Numbered from the stretch's first letter, positions 40,871-51,187 are shown. The stretch: 64,000 nt of DNA from Paenibacillus sp. Soil766 (GCF_001428105.1 NZ_LMSJ01000028.1:1-64000), one strand, 5' to 3'. The notes: generated by a model not told the origin, from the sequence alone. Program-made: numbers and translations.

Positions 40871-43159
40871 ATGCGGAGACAGCATTATCAACGAAAGGGA
40901 TTTCTGATCGCCATTATAAGTGCTTGTCTACCAGCAGCGATTATCGGGATGATTCTTTATGTGGTGGGTACACAGCAGATTGAGGCTGAGGGGCAGAAAA
41001 CTCACTGGAATCAAGTTGCCTACGCAACGGAGCGTATTAATGAAAATTTAAACCATTTGGAATCGATCATGGCTCAGTGGTCATTTAATTTAAATTTAAG
41101 CAGCAGTTATAAGGATTTGGATCTGTACAAAGATTACCGGAGTACACGTTCGATTTATCAAGCGCTATCCTGGATCAAATCGTCAGACCCACTCATTCAG
41201 GAAGTAACTCTTTATCTGGACAAGCAGCAAGTGCTGATCAAAGAAAGTACAGGTATTGTGGACATCGAATCCAAGGAAGAGCAGCAGTTGTACCGTGCAT
41301 TGGCTTCCTATCAACGGGATGTTTATTGGACGAATCGGTTATCGCCACGCAAGGAGAACGTCCCCTATACGTTAGTTGTCCGTATTCCGGGGGGGCTTGT
41401 AGAAACGGATGCAGCGTTAATCATTGATGTAAGCGCTAAACATTTAAATGCGTTAATCGCTGAATTAGACTCAGAAGGGACTGGGGCGACCTTACTCATG
41501 CAGCAAGATGGGGGAATTGTTTCGTTAGGAGCAACGGATATTCATCATCCAACCACACTAGATCAAACATTGATGAAATCGGTTAAAGGGCATAAGGAAG
41601 AGCATGCTTCCTCTGTAGAATCTTGGGATGGCGAAGCGTATTCGGTTTCCTACGGTCAGATGAAGCGTATTGAGAATATGTGGATCATAGCCGCCGCGAC
41701 ACCTTTAGAACAATTGACGAAACCTGTCCAGACGGTGTCGCGTGTTATGATTATGACTGGCGGCCTCGGAATCCTGATGGCTTTGTTCCTTTCTTGGTAT
41801 TCGTACCGCCATATGTATCAACCTGTTCAACGACTGATGCAGCAGCTTTTACCAGGCAGGGCAGCCGTTACCACAGACGAGTTCGCAACCATCGCGGATG
41901 AGTGGAAGCATCTTTCGCGCGAGAGTCAGATTTTGCAGGAGCGGATTGATCAACAGCTGCCATCCCTGCGGGAGAATTTCCTCCTCCAACTGTTACAAGG
42001 GCATCTTTCCTTTCTGAGCGAAGGCGAATTAGCAGATCGCATGGCGCAGTATGGGTGGGAGGTGGCAGATCGCGTATTTGCCGTGTTAGCCGTACAGATG
42101 CATGGAATTTATCGATCGGAAGGCAAGTTCTCGCAAGGTGATGAACAACTCGTGACGTTTGCCGCTGTAAACATTACCCAGGAGTTAACGAAGGGGAAGG
42201 GTATGGAGGCGAACACGGTTAATTTTCATGATATGACGCTCGGGATACTCATTCGCCAACCTGCGAATATGTCCGTAGAAGGCATGCAGTCAAGTCTATT
42301 TCATTTGGCAGATGAGCTTGCACATACCTTGAATAGCTTGCTTAAATTGGAAGTGACTGTAAGTGTTGGTACACGCACATCGGAGTTACGAAGACTTCCA
42401 GTTCTGTTCGATGACGCTCGCAGTGCGTTGAATTATCGGAAAATCGGAGAGGAACAGCAGATTCTCGATGTGAATGAACTCATTCCAGGTGGCCATGATG
42501 CCATCCTGTACCCTTTCGAAGAAGAGAGTCTACTCCTTAAGGCTTTGCGCTCAGGAAATGAAGACGAGTTAACACAGCGGTTAGATGAGTTTCTTCACCT
42601 ATTGAAGGATCAATCTGTTATTGAACTTGGTGTTCGACAAGGGCTGCTTCAATTGTGCAGCAATATGCTGAATACGATTATGATTTCTGGTTATAATCCG
42701 CTTGCGTTGAATGAAGGGCTGGATATGTGGGAACAGCTCGCCGAAGTGCGGGAGCCGGAAGCGGTGCTTGCTTGGATGAAGCAGCATATTATTGAACCTT
42801 ATGTGTCGCGGTTGCACAGCACGCAAGATATGCAGCTGAAACAGCTCGTTGAGAATGTGCTTCAAACGATTCATACGAAGTATGCCACAGATATTTCGCT
42901 TGAGGGATGCGCTGATCTCCATGGTACGTATTCCAAGAAACTAAGTATTGGCTTTAAACAAGTAACCGGGCAGACGTTCATCGATTATTTAACCCAGTTC
43001 AGACTCAATCAGGCCAAAAAGCTGTTAGTGGAAACAGATGAAAAAATTAATGATATTGCGATGCAAGTTGGCTACCAGCCTCCCTATTTCAATCGGTTAT
43101 TCAAGAAATATGAGGGTATAACGCCAGGTCAATACCGCGAAAAGGCGGATCAGCTATGA
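40871..43159 (+). CDS. Membrane-anchored AraC-family regulator
   Basis: This is a protein of 762 residues. Membrane helices at about 10-32 and 290-310 bracket an extracellular sensor region of about 260 residues. A cytoplasmic linker and a C-terminal AraC domain follow (DISLEGCADLHGTYSKKLSI, EKINDIAMQVGYQPPYFNRL, YEGITPGQYREKA). Such proteins sense extracellular sugars directly and activate importers; the divergent importer 2 operon is the likely target. AAGGAGGGG precedes the ATG. Its last codons overlap the next AraC gene by 4 bases. Confidence 0.88.
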   Translation: MRRQHYQRKGFLIAIISACLPAAIIGMILYVVGTQQIEAEGQKTHWNQVAYATERINENLNHLESIMAQWSFNLNLSSSYKDLDLYKDYRSTRSIYQALSWIKSSDPLIQEVTLYLDKQQVLIKESTGIVDIESKEEQQLYRALASYQRDVYWTNRLSPRKENVPYTLVVRIPGGLVETDAALIIDVSAKHLNALIAELDSEGTGATLLMQQDGGIVSLGATDIHHPTTLDQTLMKSVKGHKEEHASSVESWDGEAYSVSYGQMKRIENMWIIAAATPLEQLTKPVQTVSRVMIMTGGLGILMALFLSWYSYRHMYQPVQRLMQQLLPGRAAVTTDEFATIADEWKHLSRESQILQERIDQQLPSLRENFLLQLLQGHLSFLSEGELADRMAQYGWEVADRVFAVLAVQMHGIYRSEGKFSQGDEQLVTFAAVNITQELTKGKGMEANTVNFHDMTLGILIRQPANMSVEGMQSSLFHLADELAHTLNSLLKLEVTVSVGTRTSELRRLPVLFDDARSALNYRKIGEEQQILDVNELIPGGHDAILYPFEEESLLLKALRSGNEDELTQRLDEFLHLLKDQSVIELGVRQGLLQLCSNMLNTIMISGYNPLALNEGLDMWEQLAEVREPEAVLAWMKQHIIEPYVSRLHSTQDMQLKQLVENVLQTIHTKYATDISLEGCADLHGTYSKKLSIGFKQVTGQTFIDYLTQFRLNQAKKLLVETDEKINDIAMQVGYQPPYFNRLFKKYEGITPGQYREKADQL

Positions 43160-43983
43160 GTGATGAATTTTTGACAGGATTCACACCTAGAATTATTGAT
43201 GTAGTAGAGCGGAATCCAGCGTATTGGGAGGATTTTAACTACCTATTGCATCGTGAAAAGACGAAGCTGCATACCCTATCCTACGTGTACCAAGGTGCAG
43301 GAACAATTGAGCTAGACGGGGAGAAGTACCAACTTCAGGCTGGGCATTTGTTTCAAGTACGCCCCGGCGTAAACATGCGAATCACTACGAATCCCACGTC
43401 TCCTTCTTGTTTTATTTCGTTTCATTTTCTGTACCGATTAGTACGATGGGAAAATGGGAGAATGCTTTCCGTAGACACGATGGCGAAGTTGCCGATTTGT
43501 GGAGATGTTTTCCCAATAGGACAAATTAATATTGAAGAGTCTTTTCGCAAGGCATTCCATCTGTGGCAGTCCAAAAGCAGGAACTATGAATGGCTGGTTA
43601 AGCTAGAGTTTCTAAATAACGTGCAGGCCGTGAATGAGCTTGCTAGCAGGGAACTAGAACAGAGTTCAACAGCGAGTATGATTGAGAAAGCTTCAGCTTA
43701 TATACGAGCCAACTATCAAGAAAATATCACCCGGGAAATAATTGCGGAGTATGTTTCATTATCTCCAGGTTATTTATCCATTACGTTTAAAAAGCATACG
43801 GGATTAAGTCTGATAGAATATGTAACCAAAATTAGGTTGGATCGGGCGAAATTCTTGCTGAAAAGTACGAAACTGCCAGTTAAACAAATCGCAGAGGACT
43901 GCGGTTTTACGGACTCCTTCTACTTCTCACGCATTTTCTCGAGAGATACAGGAATGAACCCACGTGACTACAGAAACGCATAG
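43156..43983 (+). CDS. AraC-family regulator with cupin domain, coupled to the preceding one
   Basis: This is a protein of 275 residues. A cupin-like half has VYQGAGTIELDGEKYQLQAG and HLFQVRPGVNMRITT. An AraC domain has ITREIIAEYVSLSPGYLSIT and LPVKQIAEDCGFTDSFYFSR with RDTGMNPRDYR. The ATG overlaps the previous stop (ATGA), so the soluble and membrane AraC regulators are made together. Either could act on importer 2. Confidence 0.87.
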   Translation: MSDEFLTGFTPRIIDVVERNPAYWEDFNYLLHREKTKLHTLSYVYQGAGTIELDGEKYQLQAGHLFQVRPGVNMRITTNPTSPSCFISFHFLYRLVRWENGRMLSVDTMAKLPICGDVFPIGQINIEESFRKAFHLWQSKSRNYEWLVKLEFLNNVQAVNELASRELEQSSTASMIEKASAYIRANYQENITREIIAEYVSLSPGYLSITFKKHTGLSLIEYVTKIRLDRAKFLLKSTKLPVKQIAEDCGFTDSFYFSRIFSRDTGMNPRDYRNA

Positions 43984-44006
43984 TGCAGCTGATTCACAAT
44001 GAATAG

Positions 44007-44051
44007 AGCGACATTGGAAGCTTCATGTTGAAGCCAGAATGGCGCTTTTTC
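44007..44051 (+). terminator. Terminator after the AraC pair
   Basis: AGCGACATTGGAAGCTTC pairs with GAAGCCAGAATGGCGCT around a five-base loop with internal mismatches and is followed by TTTTTC. Confidence 0.7.
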
Positions 44052-44147
44052 TCATGAAAAAATAAAGTTATTGACTTTCATTTGGTGGTGTGCAGGTACT
44101 TGACTGCCATGTGCTATATTAAAGAAACTACACCTAGGAGGCAACTC

Positions 44148-44756
44148 ATGTTTCAGCAAATGAATCAGACGTATTCCGGCGTTAACTTTAGTACACAAGA
44201 TCTAAGATACGGTGAGCTGTTCAGCTGCACATTTGATGGATGCTCGTTCGCGAACGGTTCTTTAGAGGAAATTAATACCAGTCATTGCCGCTTCATTGCA
44301 TGTGACTTTCGCGGAGCTTCGTTAAACGGCTCCCTACATAAAGAATCAGCATTTGAAAATTGCAGCTTTAGCGGTGCCAATCTGTTCGTGACCAAATTCG
44401 ATAACTGTAAAATGATGGGATCGGATTTCTCGAACGCGAATTTGGATGGCATTACGATTTACCGAGGGGATTGGTCCTACACGAATTTGAGACATAGTCG
44501 TTTAGTTAGACAGGATTTACGCGGGATTAAATTCCATGAAGCCGACTTCTCTGGAACCAACTTGGAAAAGGCGGATTTAAGAGACAGTGATCTGACTATG
44601 GCCATCCTCGCCAAAGCCAATCTGCAAAGCGCTGATGTCAGAGGTGCCCAAATGGCAGGTGTAGATTTCAAAACATTCTCCATCACAGGCATGCGAATGG
44701 ATCGAGAGCAAGCTGTCTTATTTACGCTTTCTCATGGTGCCAAGATTAATGGATGA
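44148..44756 (+). CDS. Pentapeptide-repeat protein
   Basis: This is a protein of 202 residues built almost entirely of A(D/N)LXX-type pentapeptides: CDFRGASLNGSLHK, FSGANLFVTKFDN, DFSNANLDG, DFSGTNLEKADLRDSDL and ANLQSADVRGAQM. These form a right-handed quadrilateral beta helix. Qnr and MfpA proteins of similar size mimic DNA and protect gyrase, but many relatives have no known role, so fluoroquinolone protection is only a possibility. AGGAGG precedes ATG 44148; the longer frame from 44082 has no ribosome site. Confidence 0.85.
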   Translation: MFQQMNQTYSGVNFSTQDLRYGELFSCTFDGCSFANGSLEEINTSHCRFIACDFRGASLNGSLHKESAFENCSFSGANLFVTKFDNCKMMGSDFSNANLDGITIYRGDWSYTNLRHSRLVRQDLRGIKFHEADFSGTNLEKADLRDSDLTMAILAKANLQSADVRGAQMAGVDFKTFSITGMRMDREQAVLFTLSHGAKING

Positions 44757-44801
44757 TCACTTTATGGTATAATGTCTGTGCAGGAGGAGGGGGGATGACG
44801 A

Positions 44802-45629
44802 ATGGCGATCTTTCATTACAATCAGGAACGTTCATATCGGAAGGATCCGGATCTACATGTGTTGTATTGGGGCAAAGAGGAGTGTAAACCAGGACATACC
44901 GTAGGGCCAGGGGTTCGTGATTTGTACAAGATTCATTGGATTCATAAAGGCAAGGGTACTGTCCGAATCGCTAATGAAACACATCAGCTAAATCCGGGGC
45001 AGGGATTTCTTATTTATCCGCATGTCATTAGCTATTATGAAGCGGATGAGGCAGAGCCTTGGACGTATTCATGGATTGGTTTTCAAGGGGCGCAAGTGGA
45101 ATCCATCTTATCTCGAACAAGATTATCGCCGGAACAGCCCGTTTTTCCGATGGATCGGAAAGTCATGCCGACGATGTTCGATCAATTAACGGAAGCGAGT
45201 GTCCATACCCATAGTGCTGACTTACAGTTGAAAGTTATTATGTATGAATTTATGACGGCACTCCTTGAAGCGGCTCCAGCCTCTTCAGTTGGGGATGTAC
45301 TTCCTAATAAATGGGATAGTTATATGATCCAAGGGATGGAATTTATTCATGCTCATTATAATGAGCCGATTTCGATCGAGGGGCTAGCTGCACTTCTTAA
45401 GCTGGATCGTAAATATTTTTCGGCGATTTTCAAAGAGGCGACAGGGCTGCCCCCCCAGCAATATCTCCTGCAATATCGGATGAATAAAGCAAGTGAATTA
45501 CTGGAGAAGAGCAACTATGCCATTGGGGAAATTGCCAACTCAGTCGGGTATCAAGATCAATTGATCTTCTCCAAAATGTTTAAGCGGGTCAAAGGCGTAT
45601 CCCCTAAACAATTTCGAAGTCAGAAGTAA
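44802..45629 (+). CDS. AraC-family regulator with cupin domain
   Basis: This is a protein of 275 residues. The sensor half has LYKIHWIHKGKGTVRIANET and NPGQGFLIYPHVISYYEADE with PWTYSWIGFQG, the typical AraC_binding cupin. The DNA-binding half has ISIEGLAALLKLDRKYFSAI and YAIGEIANSVGYQDQLIFSK with KGVSPKQFR. Strong GGAGGAGGGG before the ATG. No sugar gene adjoins it directly; the convergent aldo/keto reductase is its nearest neighbour. Confidence 0.87.
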   Translation: MAIFHYNQERSYRKDPDLHVLYWGKEECKPGHTVGPGVRDLYKIHWIHKGKGTVRIANETHQLNPGQGFLIYPHVISYYEADEAEPWTYSWIGFQGAQVESILSRTRLSPEQPVFPMDRKVMPTMFDQLTEASVHTHSADLQLKVIMYEFMTALLEAAPASSVGDVLPNKWDSYMIQGMEFIHAHYNEPISIEGLAALLKLDRKYFSAIFKEATGLPPQQYLLQYRMNKASELLEKSNYAIGEIANSVGYQDQLIFSKMFKRVKGVSPKQFRSQK

Positions 45630-45662
45630 CAGAATGCTTGATTCGCCGAAGTTTACGTCAAC

Positions 45663-46655
45663 TTATGAATTCAATATCCCATCGATCTGATCTAATTCTT
45701 CTTGGGTAAATGCAGGCGCCTTCAATGCATGAACTGCATCTTCAATTTGACTGACTTTACTCGCACCGATAAGAGCTGATGTGACACGACCACCGCGCAG
45801 CACCCACGCAAGTGCCATCTGTGACATTTTCTGGCCACGTTCAGCTGCGAGTGTGTTTAATTGCCTAACTTTCGAAATTCTTTCTTCATTAATATCGGAT
45901 TCTTTAAGGAATACGCTGGAGCTTGCAGCTCGTGAATCAGGGGCGATACCGTTCAAATAACGATCTGTAAGAATCCCTTTAAACAAAGGTGAAAAGGCAA
46001 TCGAACCGATTCCTTCTTCCTCCAACACATCTTGAAGGCCATCCTCAATCCAACGGTTCATCATGGAATAACTCGGTTGATGAATCACACAAGGCGTCCC
46101 AAGTCGTTTCAAGATACGGGAGGCTTCTTTCGTTTCTTCAGGCTTATAATTAGAAATACCAACGTAGAGCGCTTTGCCTTGTTGAACGATCTGATGCAGG
46201 GCAGCCATCGTTTCTTCAAGAGGTGTATTCGGATCTGGACGGTGATGATAAAAGATATCAACATAATCCATTTGCAGTCGCTTCAAGCTTTGATCCAAGC
46301 TGGCAATCAAGTTCTTCTTGGAACCCCATTCCCCATAAGGCCCCGGCCACATGTAGTAACCTGCTTTCGTCGAAACTATAAGTTCGTCTCGATAGGCTGC
46401 AAGATCACCTTTGATCATCTTCCCGAACATTTCTTCTGCTGAACCCGGCGGCGGCCCGTAATTATTCGCTAAGTCGAAGTGCGTAATTCCCAAATCAAAC
46501 GCACTCTTGAGCATCGTTCTCCCATCCTCAAACGTGTTAATCCCGCCAAAATTATGCCACAGTCCTAACGAAATGGCAGGCAGCAACAGCCCGCTGCGAC
46601 CACTCCGGTTATAAGTCATGGAATCATATCTGGATGTACTAGCTGAATAACTCAT
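45663..46655 (-). CDS. Aldo/keto reductase (L-glyceraldehyde-3-phosphate reductase-like)
   Basis: This is a protein of 330 residues with a TIM barrel. THFDLANNYGPPPGSAEEMF holds the catalytic Asp and Tyr, IVSTKAGYYMWPGPYGEWGS the Lys, and VDIFYHHRPDPNTPLEE the His. The WPGPYGEWGSKK insertion is typical of the YghZ/Gpr subfamily, which reduces L-glyceraldehyde 3-phosphate and methylglyoxal with NADPH. TTAGGAGG precedes the ATG. Its role here may be aldehyde detoxification. Confidence 0.87.
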   Translation of the reverse strand: MSYSASTSRYDSMTYNRSGRSGLLLPAISLGLWHNFGGINTFEDGRTMLKSAFDLGITHFDLANNYGPPPGSAEEMFGKMIKGDLAAYRDELIVSTKAGYYMWPGPYGEWGSKKNLIASLDQSLKRLQMDYVDIFYHHRPDPNTPLEETMAALHQIVQQGKALYVGISNYKPEETKEASRILKRLGTPCVIHQPSYSMMNRWIEDGLQDVLEEEGIGSIAFSPLFKGILTDRYLNGIAPDSRAASSSVFLKESDINEERISKVRQLNTLAAERGQKMSQMALAWVLRGGRVTSALIGASKVSQIEDAVHALKAPAFTQEELDQIDGILNS

Positions 46656-46861
46656 CTTTGAACCTCCTAATGGTGTGAATAAGTTTCATTCTAGAGAGAT
46701 TTGATTCATAAGACAATGTTCACAAGGATGTTATTTATGTCCTAATGTCCGATAGCAGGGGCTCACCACTTGTTTACAACATAAATGCTATATTGCAACT
46801 TTGATGAAGAGAGGCTACAATTTTTAGTAAATTCATTCTCGGACTGGATGGTGAGCTTGTT

Positions 46862-49222
46862 TTGAAAATGCCTTTCATTATACGTCTTTTCAATAGTCGC
46901 AAAAGTGCACTTTCAACGATCATCGCCTCCAATTTATTTATTTTATTGATACCGCTTGCAATGGGGCTATTTCTGTACGCGAAGGTGGAACAAAGCCTGG
47001 AGAAGAGCTCAACGAGATCCAATGTGGCCATGCTTGAGCAGTTGAAACTGTCACTCGATAACAAATTATCGGAAGTGGATACGTTAATGCGCCAAGTCGT
47101 GTTTGATCCGAAGCTGGATTATATGCTTAGAATTCCTGCAAACTCAACGGATACGGACAAATACGAGTTTATCCAATTCATGCGGGACAAGATGAGTAAG
47201 TATCAGAGCATGACCAGCAGCTTCATTTTAGATTACTATGTGTATTTCGCAAGCAGTGATTCGATTGTCAAATCGGATTTGGTGACGGATTCTCGTACCT
47301 TCTATTCCCTCTATTACTCATATAAGAACATGTCGTACGAAGGTTGGCGTCAGCTTTTGGATCAGGAGCATCGGATGTCGTACATGCCGCTCAGTTCGGT
47401 ATCCAATGGGGCCGATCAACCACCAAAGGATGTGATTACTTATATACAGTCACTTCCTGTGCATTCACAATCTCAAAATCTGGGAAGCTTTATCGTATTG
47501 ATTGACGTCGATCAGGTTAAGCAATTGTTTGCACAGATGGAATCGGCAAGCCATAGCTTAGTCTACATCATTGATGATGCAGGCAAAACGATTATGAGTA
47601 ACAGTGAGACACCGTTTCCGTCAGACTTGCTGAATCGTATCCATGGCAGCACAGAACCATTTGATTACCGCATGGCGAGTGTAGATCAAGTGGTGTCGGT
47701 TTCGGCTTCACAAAAAGCAGGTTGGAAGTACGTGTCGATTATGCCGAACGACGTGTTCATGCAGCAGGTGAATCAAATCAAGAGTTGGTCAGTCGGTCTA
47801 TTCATCCTTTGTTTGTTTGCTGGACTCATTGCCGTTAGTGTCGGTGTATATCGTACGTATAAACCTCTTCAAAAAACGGTAAATGCGATTATGTCAGGAA
47901 AAGAGTTGATCAAGCGTCCTTTCTCGAATGAATACGAGTTTATCAGGTTAACCGTAGAAGGCTCCATCCATGAGGAGAAGCATCTGCGAAGTACCTTGGC
48001 ACAACAAACGCCTTTCATTCGTGCCAATTACTTGTCCCGTCTTCTGAATGGTCACATGGATGTGGATATCTCGGCAGCAAATGGAGATTCGCTTCAATTT
48101 ATGGATCTGAAATTCGTAAGTGATCAATTCGCGGTTCTCATCGTAAAAATCGAGGATATCCATCTTTTCGGAGAAGATGAACAGCAGTGGGCCCATGCCA
48201 GATTCATCGTATCGAATATTGGTGCGGATCTCATCGCGGCTCATCATCGAGGATTCTCGCTGGAGCTCGACCGTGATCGACTTGCACTTCTCATTAACCT
48301 TTCAGCTGGTCGGCAGAAAATCGCGGAATCGGACATAAAGGAAATCGCCGAATCGCTCTTCACGATCACGTCGCAACGGTTCCAAATCGGCCTAACCATT
48401 GCCGTCGGCGGGATTCATGAAGGCCCTAAAGCCATTCGCGATTCGTATCCAGAAGCACTGGCGGCGCTTGAATATCGACTTATTCAGGGTAAACATGCCA
48501 TTATATATTTTCAAGAAATTGTCGATGTAAAGCAGCATTATTATTACCCATTGGAAATCGAGATTCAATTGATTAATTTTGTTCGCAGCGGCGATGCCGA
48601 TAATGTAGGGAAATTGCTCGATAAAATGTATGCGATGAATTTCGACGCCAATCAGATCACACCAGAGCTAGGTAAAGCCTTGTTTTTCAATGTGACGAGT
48701 ACGCTCTTGAAAATTATGAACTCCACGAATACGAATCAGGAGGAAGTGCTTGGTGCAGACTTTGATCCGATCAAAGAGGTATTCAGTTATCCAACTGCAC
48801 AGGGCATGTATACGAAAACGAAGGAGCTTTACGAGACACTTACCCGTTCGTTTAATCTTGACCGTTCTGATCACAGCTTGAGTAGACTTCAAGAAATCGT
48901 CGGTATCGTGCACGATAATCTTGGTGACTCGAGTCTAGGGGTTGCACAGATTGCGGAACGTATCCAGATGACACCGCAGTATTTGTCCACCTTTTTCAAA
49001 AAACACCAAGGACAGAATCTGCTCGATTACATCACGACGAAACGGATTCAGCAATCGAAGCTGCTTATGCAGAACAAAGAACTGACCATCGTCCAGATCG
49101 CTCAGAAGATCGGTTACAATAATGACGTCGTTTTCATCCGGGCTTTCAAGAAGGTTGAGGGTGTAACACCAGGAAAATATCGTGAAACGAGCTTAGTAGA
49201 GACTACCAGCTCAAACACTTAA
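46862..49222 (+). CDS. Membrane-anchored AraC-family regulator of importer 3
   Basis: This is a protein of 786 residues. A helix at about 18-40, an extracellular sensor region with a Cache-like core (SFIVLIDVDQVKQLFAQM, GWKYVSIMPND) and a second helix (about 305-325) precede a cytoplasmic part. The C-terminal AraC domain has SLGVAQIAERIQMTPQYLST and LTIVQIAQKIGYNNDVVFIR with EGVTPGKYRE. TTG 46862 or ATG 46868 is the start. It lies immediately upstream of importer 3 and GH genes, whose two similar leaders are its most likely targets. Confidence 0.87.
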   Translation: MKMPFIIRLFNSRKSALSTIIASNLFILLIPLAMGLFLYAKVEQSLEKSSTRSNVAMLEQLKLSLDNKLSEVDTLMRQVVFDPKLDYMLRIPANSTDTDKYEFIQFMRDKMSKYQSMTSSFILDYYVYFASSDSIVKSDLVTDSRTFYSLYYSYKNMSYEGWRQLLDQEHRMSYMPLSSVSNGADQPPKDVITYIQSLPVHSQSQNLGSFIVLIDVDQVKQLFAQMESASHSLVYIIDDAGKTIMSNSETPFPSDLLNRIHGSTEPFDYRMASVDQVVSVSASQKAGWKYVSIMPNDVFMQQVNQIKSWSVGLFILCLFAGLIAVSVGVYRTYKPLQKTVNAIMSGKELIKRPFSNEYEFIRLTVEGSIHEEKHLRSTLAQQTPFIRANYLSRLLNGHMDVDISAANGDSLQFMDLKFVSDQFAVLIVKIEDIHLFGEDEQQWAHARFIVSNIGADLIAAHHRGFSLELDRDRLALLINLSAGRQKIAESDIKEIAESLFTITSQRFQIGLTIAVGGIHEGPKAIRDSYPEALAALEYRLIQGKHAIIYFQEIVDVKQHYYYPLEIEIQLINFVRSGDADNVGKLLDKMYAMNFDANQITPELGKALFFNVTSTLLKIMNSTNTNQEEVLGADFDPIKEVFSYPTAQGMYTKTKELYETLTRSFNLDRSDHSLSRLQEIVGIVHDNLGDSSLGVAQIAERIQMTPQYLSTFFKKHQGQNLLDYITTKRIQQSKLLMQNKELTIVQIAQKIGYNNDVVFIRAFKKVEGVTPGKYRETSLVETTSSNT

Positions 49223-49251
49223 AGAGCAGCCTGTAGGGCTGCTTTCTTTTT
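49221..49251 (+). terminator. Terminator after the AraC regulator
   Basis: AAAGAGCAGCC-tgta-GGGCTGCTTT is followed by CTTTTT. It overlaps the stop codon. Confidence 0.75.
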
Positions 49252-49256
49252 GACAA

Positions 49257-49417
49257 AAATAGCTACTGACGATTTCTAATACGGACTGATGATTTCTCAC
49301 AAAGCCCGTATTTCTTAGGAAAATACAATGGAAATGAGAACTAGACAGTATTCATATGCTGGCTGGAGAAGCATACTTGGGAACAGGTGCTGACGAGGAC
49401 GAAACAATAATCGGTGC
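49257..49417 (+). promoter_or_regulatory. Regulatory leader of importer 3, duplicated before the GH101 gene
   Basis: The leader contains AATAGCTACTGACGATTTCT, a weak -35 area, a -10 like TACAAT (49324-49329), then TGAGAACTA, CAGTATTCA, GAAGCATACTTGG and an ACAATAATCGGTGCC element. The same elements in the same order occur at 56435-56592. Poor -35 and a conserved upstream block suggest activator-dependent transcription. Confidence 0.7.
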
Positions 49418-49460
49418 CAATCAAACGAAGCGTTACTCATTATAAAGGGAGGCTTGAACA

Positions 49461-51101
49461 ATGAAGAGAAGATTAAAACAAGTAGGATCTGTCGTATTAC
49501 TTTCTGCACTCGTAGTTTCAGTAACCGCATGTGGTAATGATACGGAAAGCACGAGCTCATCGGCAGCACCGCAGGCAAGTAGCGAGGCGCAGCCGCCAAA
49601 GTTGACGAAGCTATCGTATTGGGTAGCTAATCACTCTGCAGCCTCAGGTCAAATGAAAACATACGCTGAAATGGGCATGTATAAGGAACTCGAAAAAGCT
49701 ACTGGGGTCAAGGTTGAGTTCCAGCATCCTCCACTCGAAGTGCCGCAAGCGCAAGAACAATTTAACTTAATGATCGCTACGAACGAGCTGCCAGATGTCA
49801 TTGAAGCGAGTTGGGGGGCAACAAGCGGGGCGGTCATTCGTTACCCTGGCGGACCGGAAAAAGCGATTTTAGATAAGAAAATTATTAAACTGAACGATCT
49901 CATCGACAAATATGCTCCGAACTTGAAGAAGTTGCTTGCCGCTCATCCGGATTGGAAAAAGCAGATCTCAACAGATGAAGGAAGCATCTATGCGTTCCCG
50001 TTCTTACGCGGTGACGATAAAGTCAGAGTGTTCTTCGGACCATCGATCCGTCAAGATTGGCTGGATAAATTGGGCCTCAAGATGCCGACGACCATCGATG
50101 AATGGTACACCGTGCTGAAAGCTTTTAAAGAAAAAGATCCCAATGGCAATGGGAAAGCGGATGAAATTCCAATTTATCTGGATAAAAATCTATTCTCAAC
50201 AGACGCTCCTTTCCTTGGGGCATGGGGTATTAACTACAGCTTCTATCAAGATGGCGGCACAGTCAAATACGGTCCGATTCAGCCGGAATATAAGGAATTC
50301 CTGACAACCATGAACAAGTGGTATAAAGAAGGCTTGCTGGATAAGGATTTCGCAGCTCCGAACGACAAACTATTTGATAACAAAATGACGACAAGCCTCT
50401 TGGGTGCAACGGCTTCCTTTAATGGAGGAGGCATTGGGAAGTATGCCGGTCTTATGAAGGACAAAGATCCTAAATTCGATTTGGAAGCGGCTCCATATCC
50501 GGTATTGAAAGCCGGTGACAAAGCGATCTGGGGGCAAAAGGATTTTGCTTATAACGGTGTGGGGGCAGCGATTTCGGCAGTGAATAAAAACCCAATCGAA
50601 ACGGTGAAATGGCTCGATTACGCTTACGGGGAAAAGGGCGATCTGCTGTTCAACTACGGTGTAGAAGGTACGAGCTACAAGATGGAAAACGGCAAAGCAA
50701 CGTTCTTGCCAGAAATTTTAAACCCGCCAGCGGGAACGAGCATTCAGCAATCGATTGCCAAATATAATCGTGCGACGTGGAGTGCGCCATTCGTGCTCAG
50801 CGATAATTTCCAATTGCAATATTTGGCGCTGCCGCAGCAGAAGAAAGCCTTGGAAGTGTGGTCGAAGCCAACGGCTGAGCGTAAAATACCACTCGTTTCT
50901 CCAACGCAGGATGAAAGCAGCAAATTCGCATCCATCGTGACGGATATCCAAACGTATCAAGATGAAATGCTTTTGAAATTCATCATGGGCGTTGAGCCGA
51001 TTGATAACTTTGATTCCTATGTGAAAAAGATTAAGAGCATGGGGATTGATGATGCGACCAAAATCCAGCAAGGAGCTTTGGAGCGTTTTAATAAACGCTA
51101 A
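49461..51101 (+). CDS. Extracellular sugar-binding lipoprotein (importer 3)
   Basis: This is a protein of 546 residues. A lipoprotein signal with VTAC near residue 24 and a Ser-rich linker precede the SBP body: ATNELPDVIEASWGATSGAV, GPSIRQDWLDKLGLKMPTTI, KAFKEKDPNGNGKADEIPIY and ISAVNKNPIETVKWLDYAYG. AAAGGGAGG precedes the ATG. It is the first gene of the operon of binding protein, permease, permease and glycosidase, and presumably captures a glycan released by the secreted GH101-like enzyme. Confidence 0.88.
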   Translation: MKRRLKQVGSVVLLSALVVSVTACGNDTESTSSSAAPQASSEAQPPKLTKLSYWVANHSAASGQMKTYAEMGMYKELEKATGVKVEFQHPPLEVPQAQEQFNLMIATNELPDVIEASWGATSGAVIRYPGGPEKAILDKKIIKLNDLIDKYAPNLKKLLAAHPDWKKQISTDEGSIYAFPFLRGDDKVRVFFGPSIRQDWLDKLGLKMPTTIDEWYTVLKAFKEKDPNGNGKADEIPIYLDKNLFSTDAPFLGAWGINYSFYQDGGTVKYGPIQPEYKEFLTTMNKWYKEGLLDKDFAAPNDKLFDNKMTTSLLGATASFNGGGIGKYAGLMKDKDPKFDLEAAPYPVLKAGDKAIWGQKDFAYNGVGAAISAVNKNPIETVKWLDYAYGEKGDLLFNYGVEGTSYKMENGKATFLPEILNPPAGTSIQQSIAKYNRATWSAPFVLSDNFQLQYLALPQQKKALEVWSKPTAERKIPLVSPTQDESSKFASIVTDIQTYQDEMLLKFIMGVEPIDNFDSYVKKIKSMGIDDATKIQQGALERFNKR

Positions 51102-51187
51102 GGGAGAGAAGAGCGGGGGATGAACAGAGCAGATGGTTGATCCCCTTTTCTCATATAGAAACTTTGAAGGAAAGGGTAGGGGTGACG

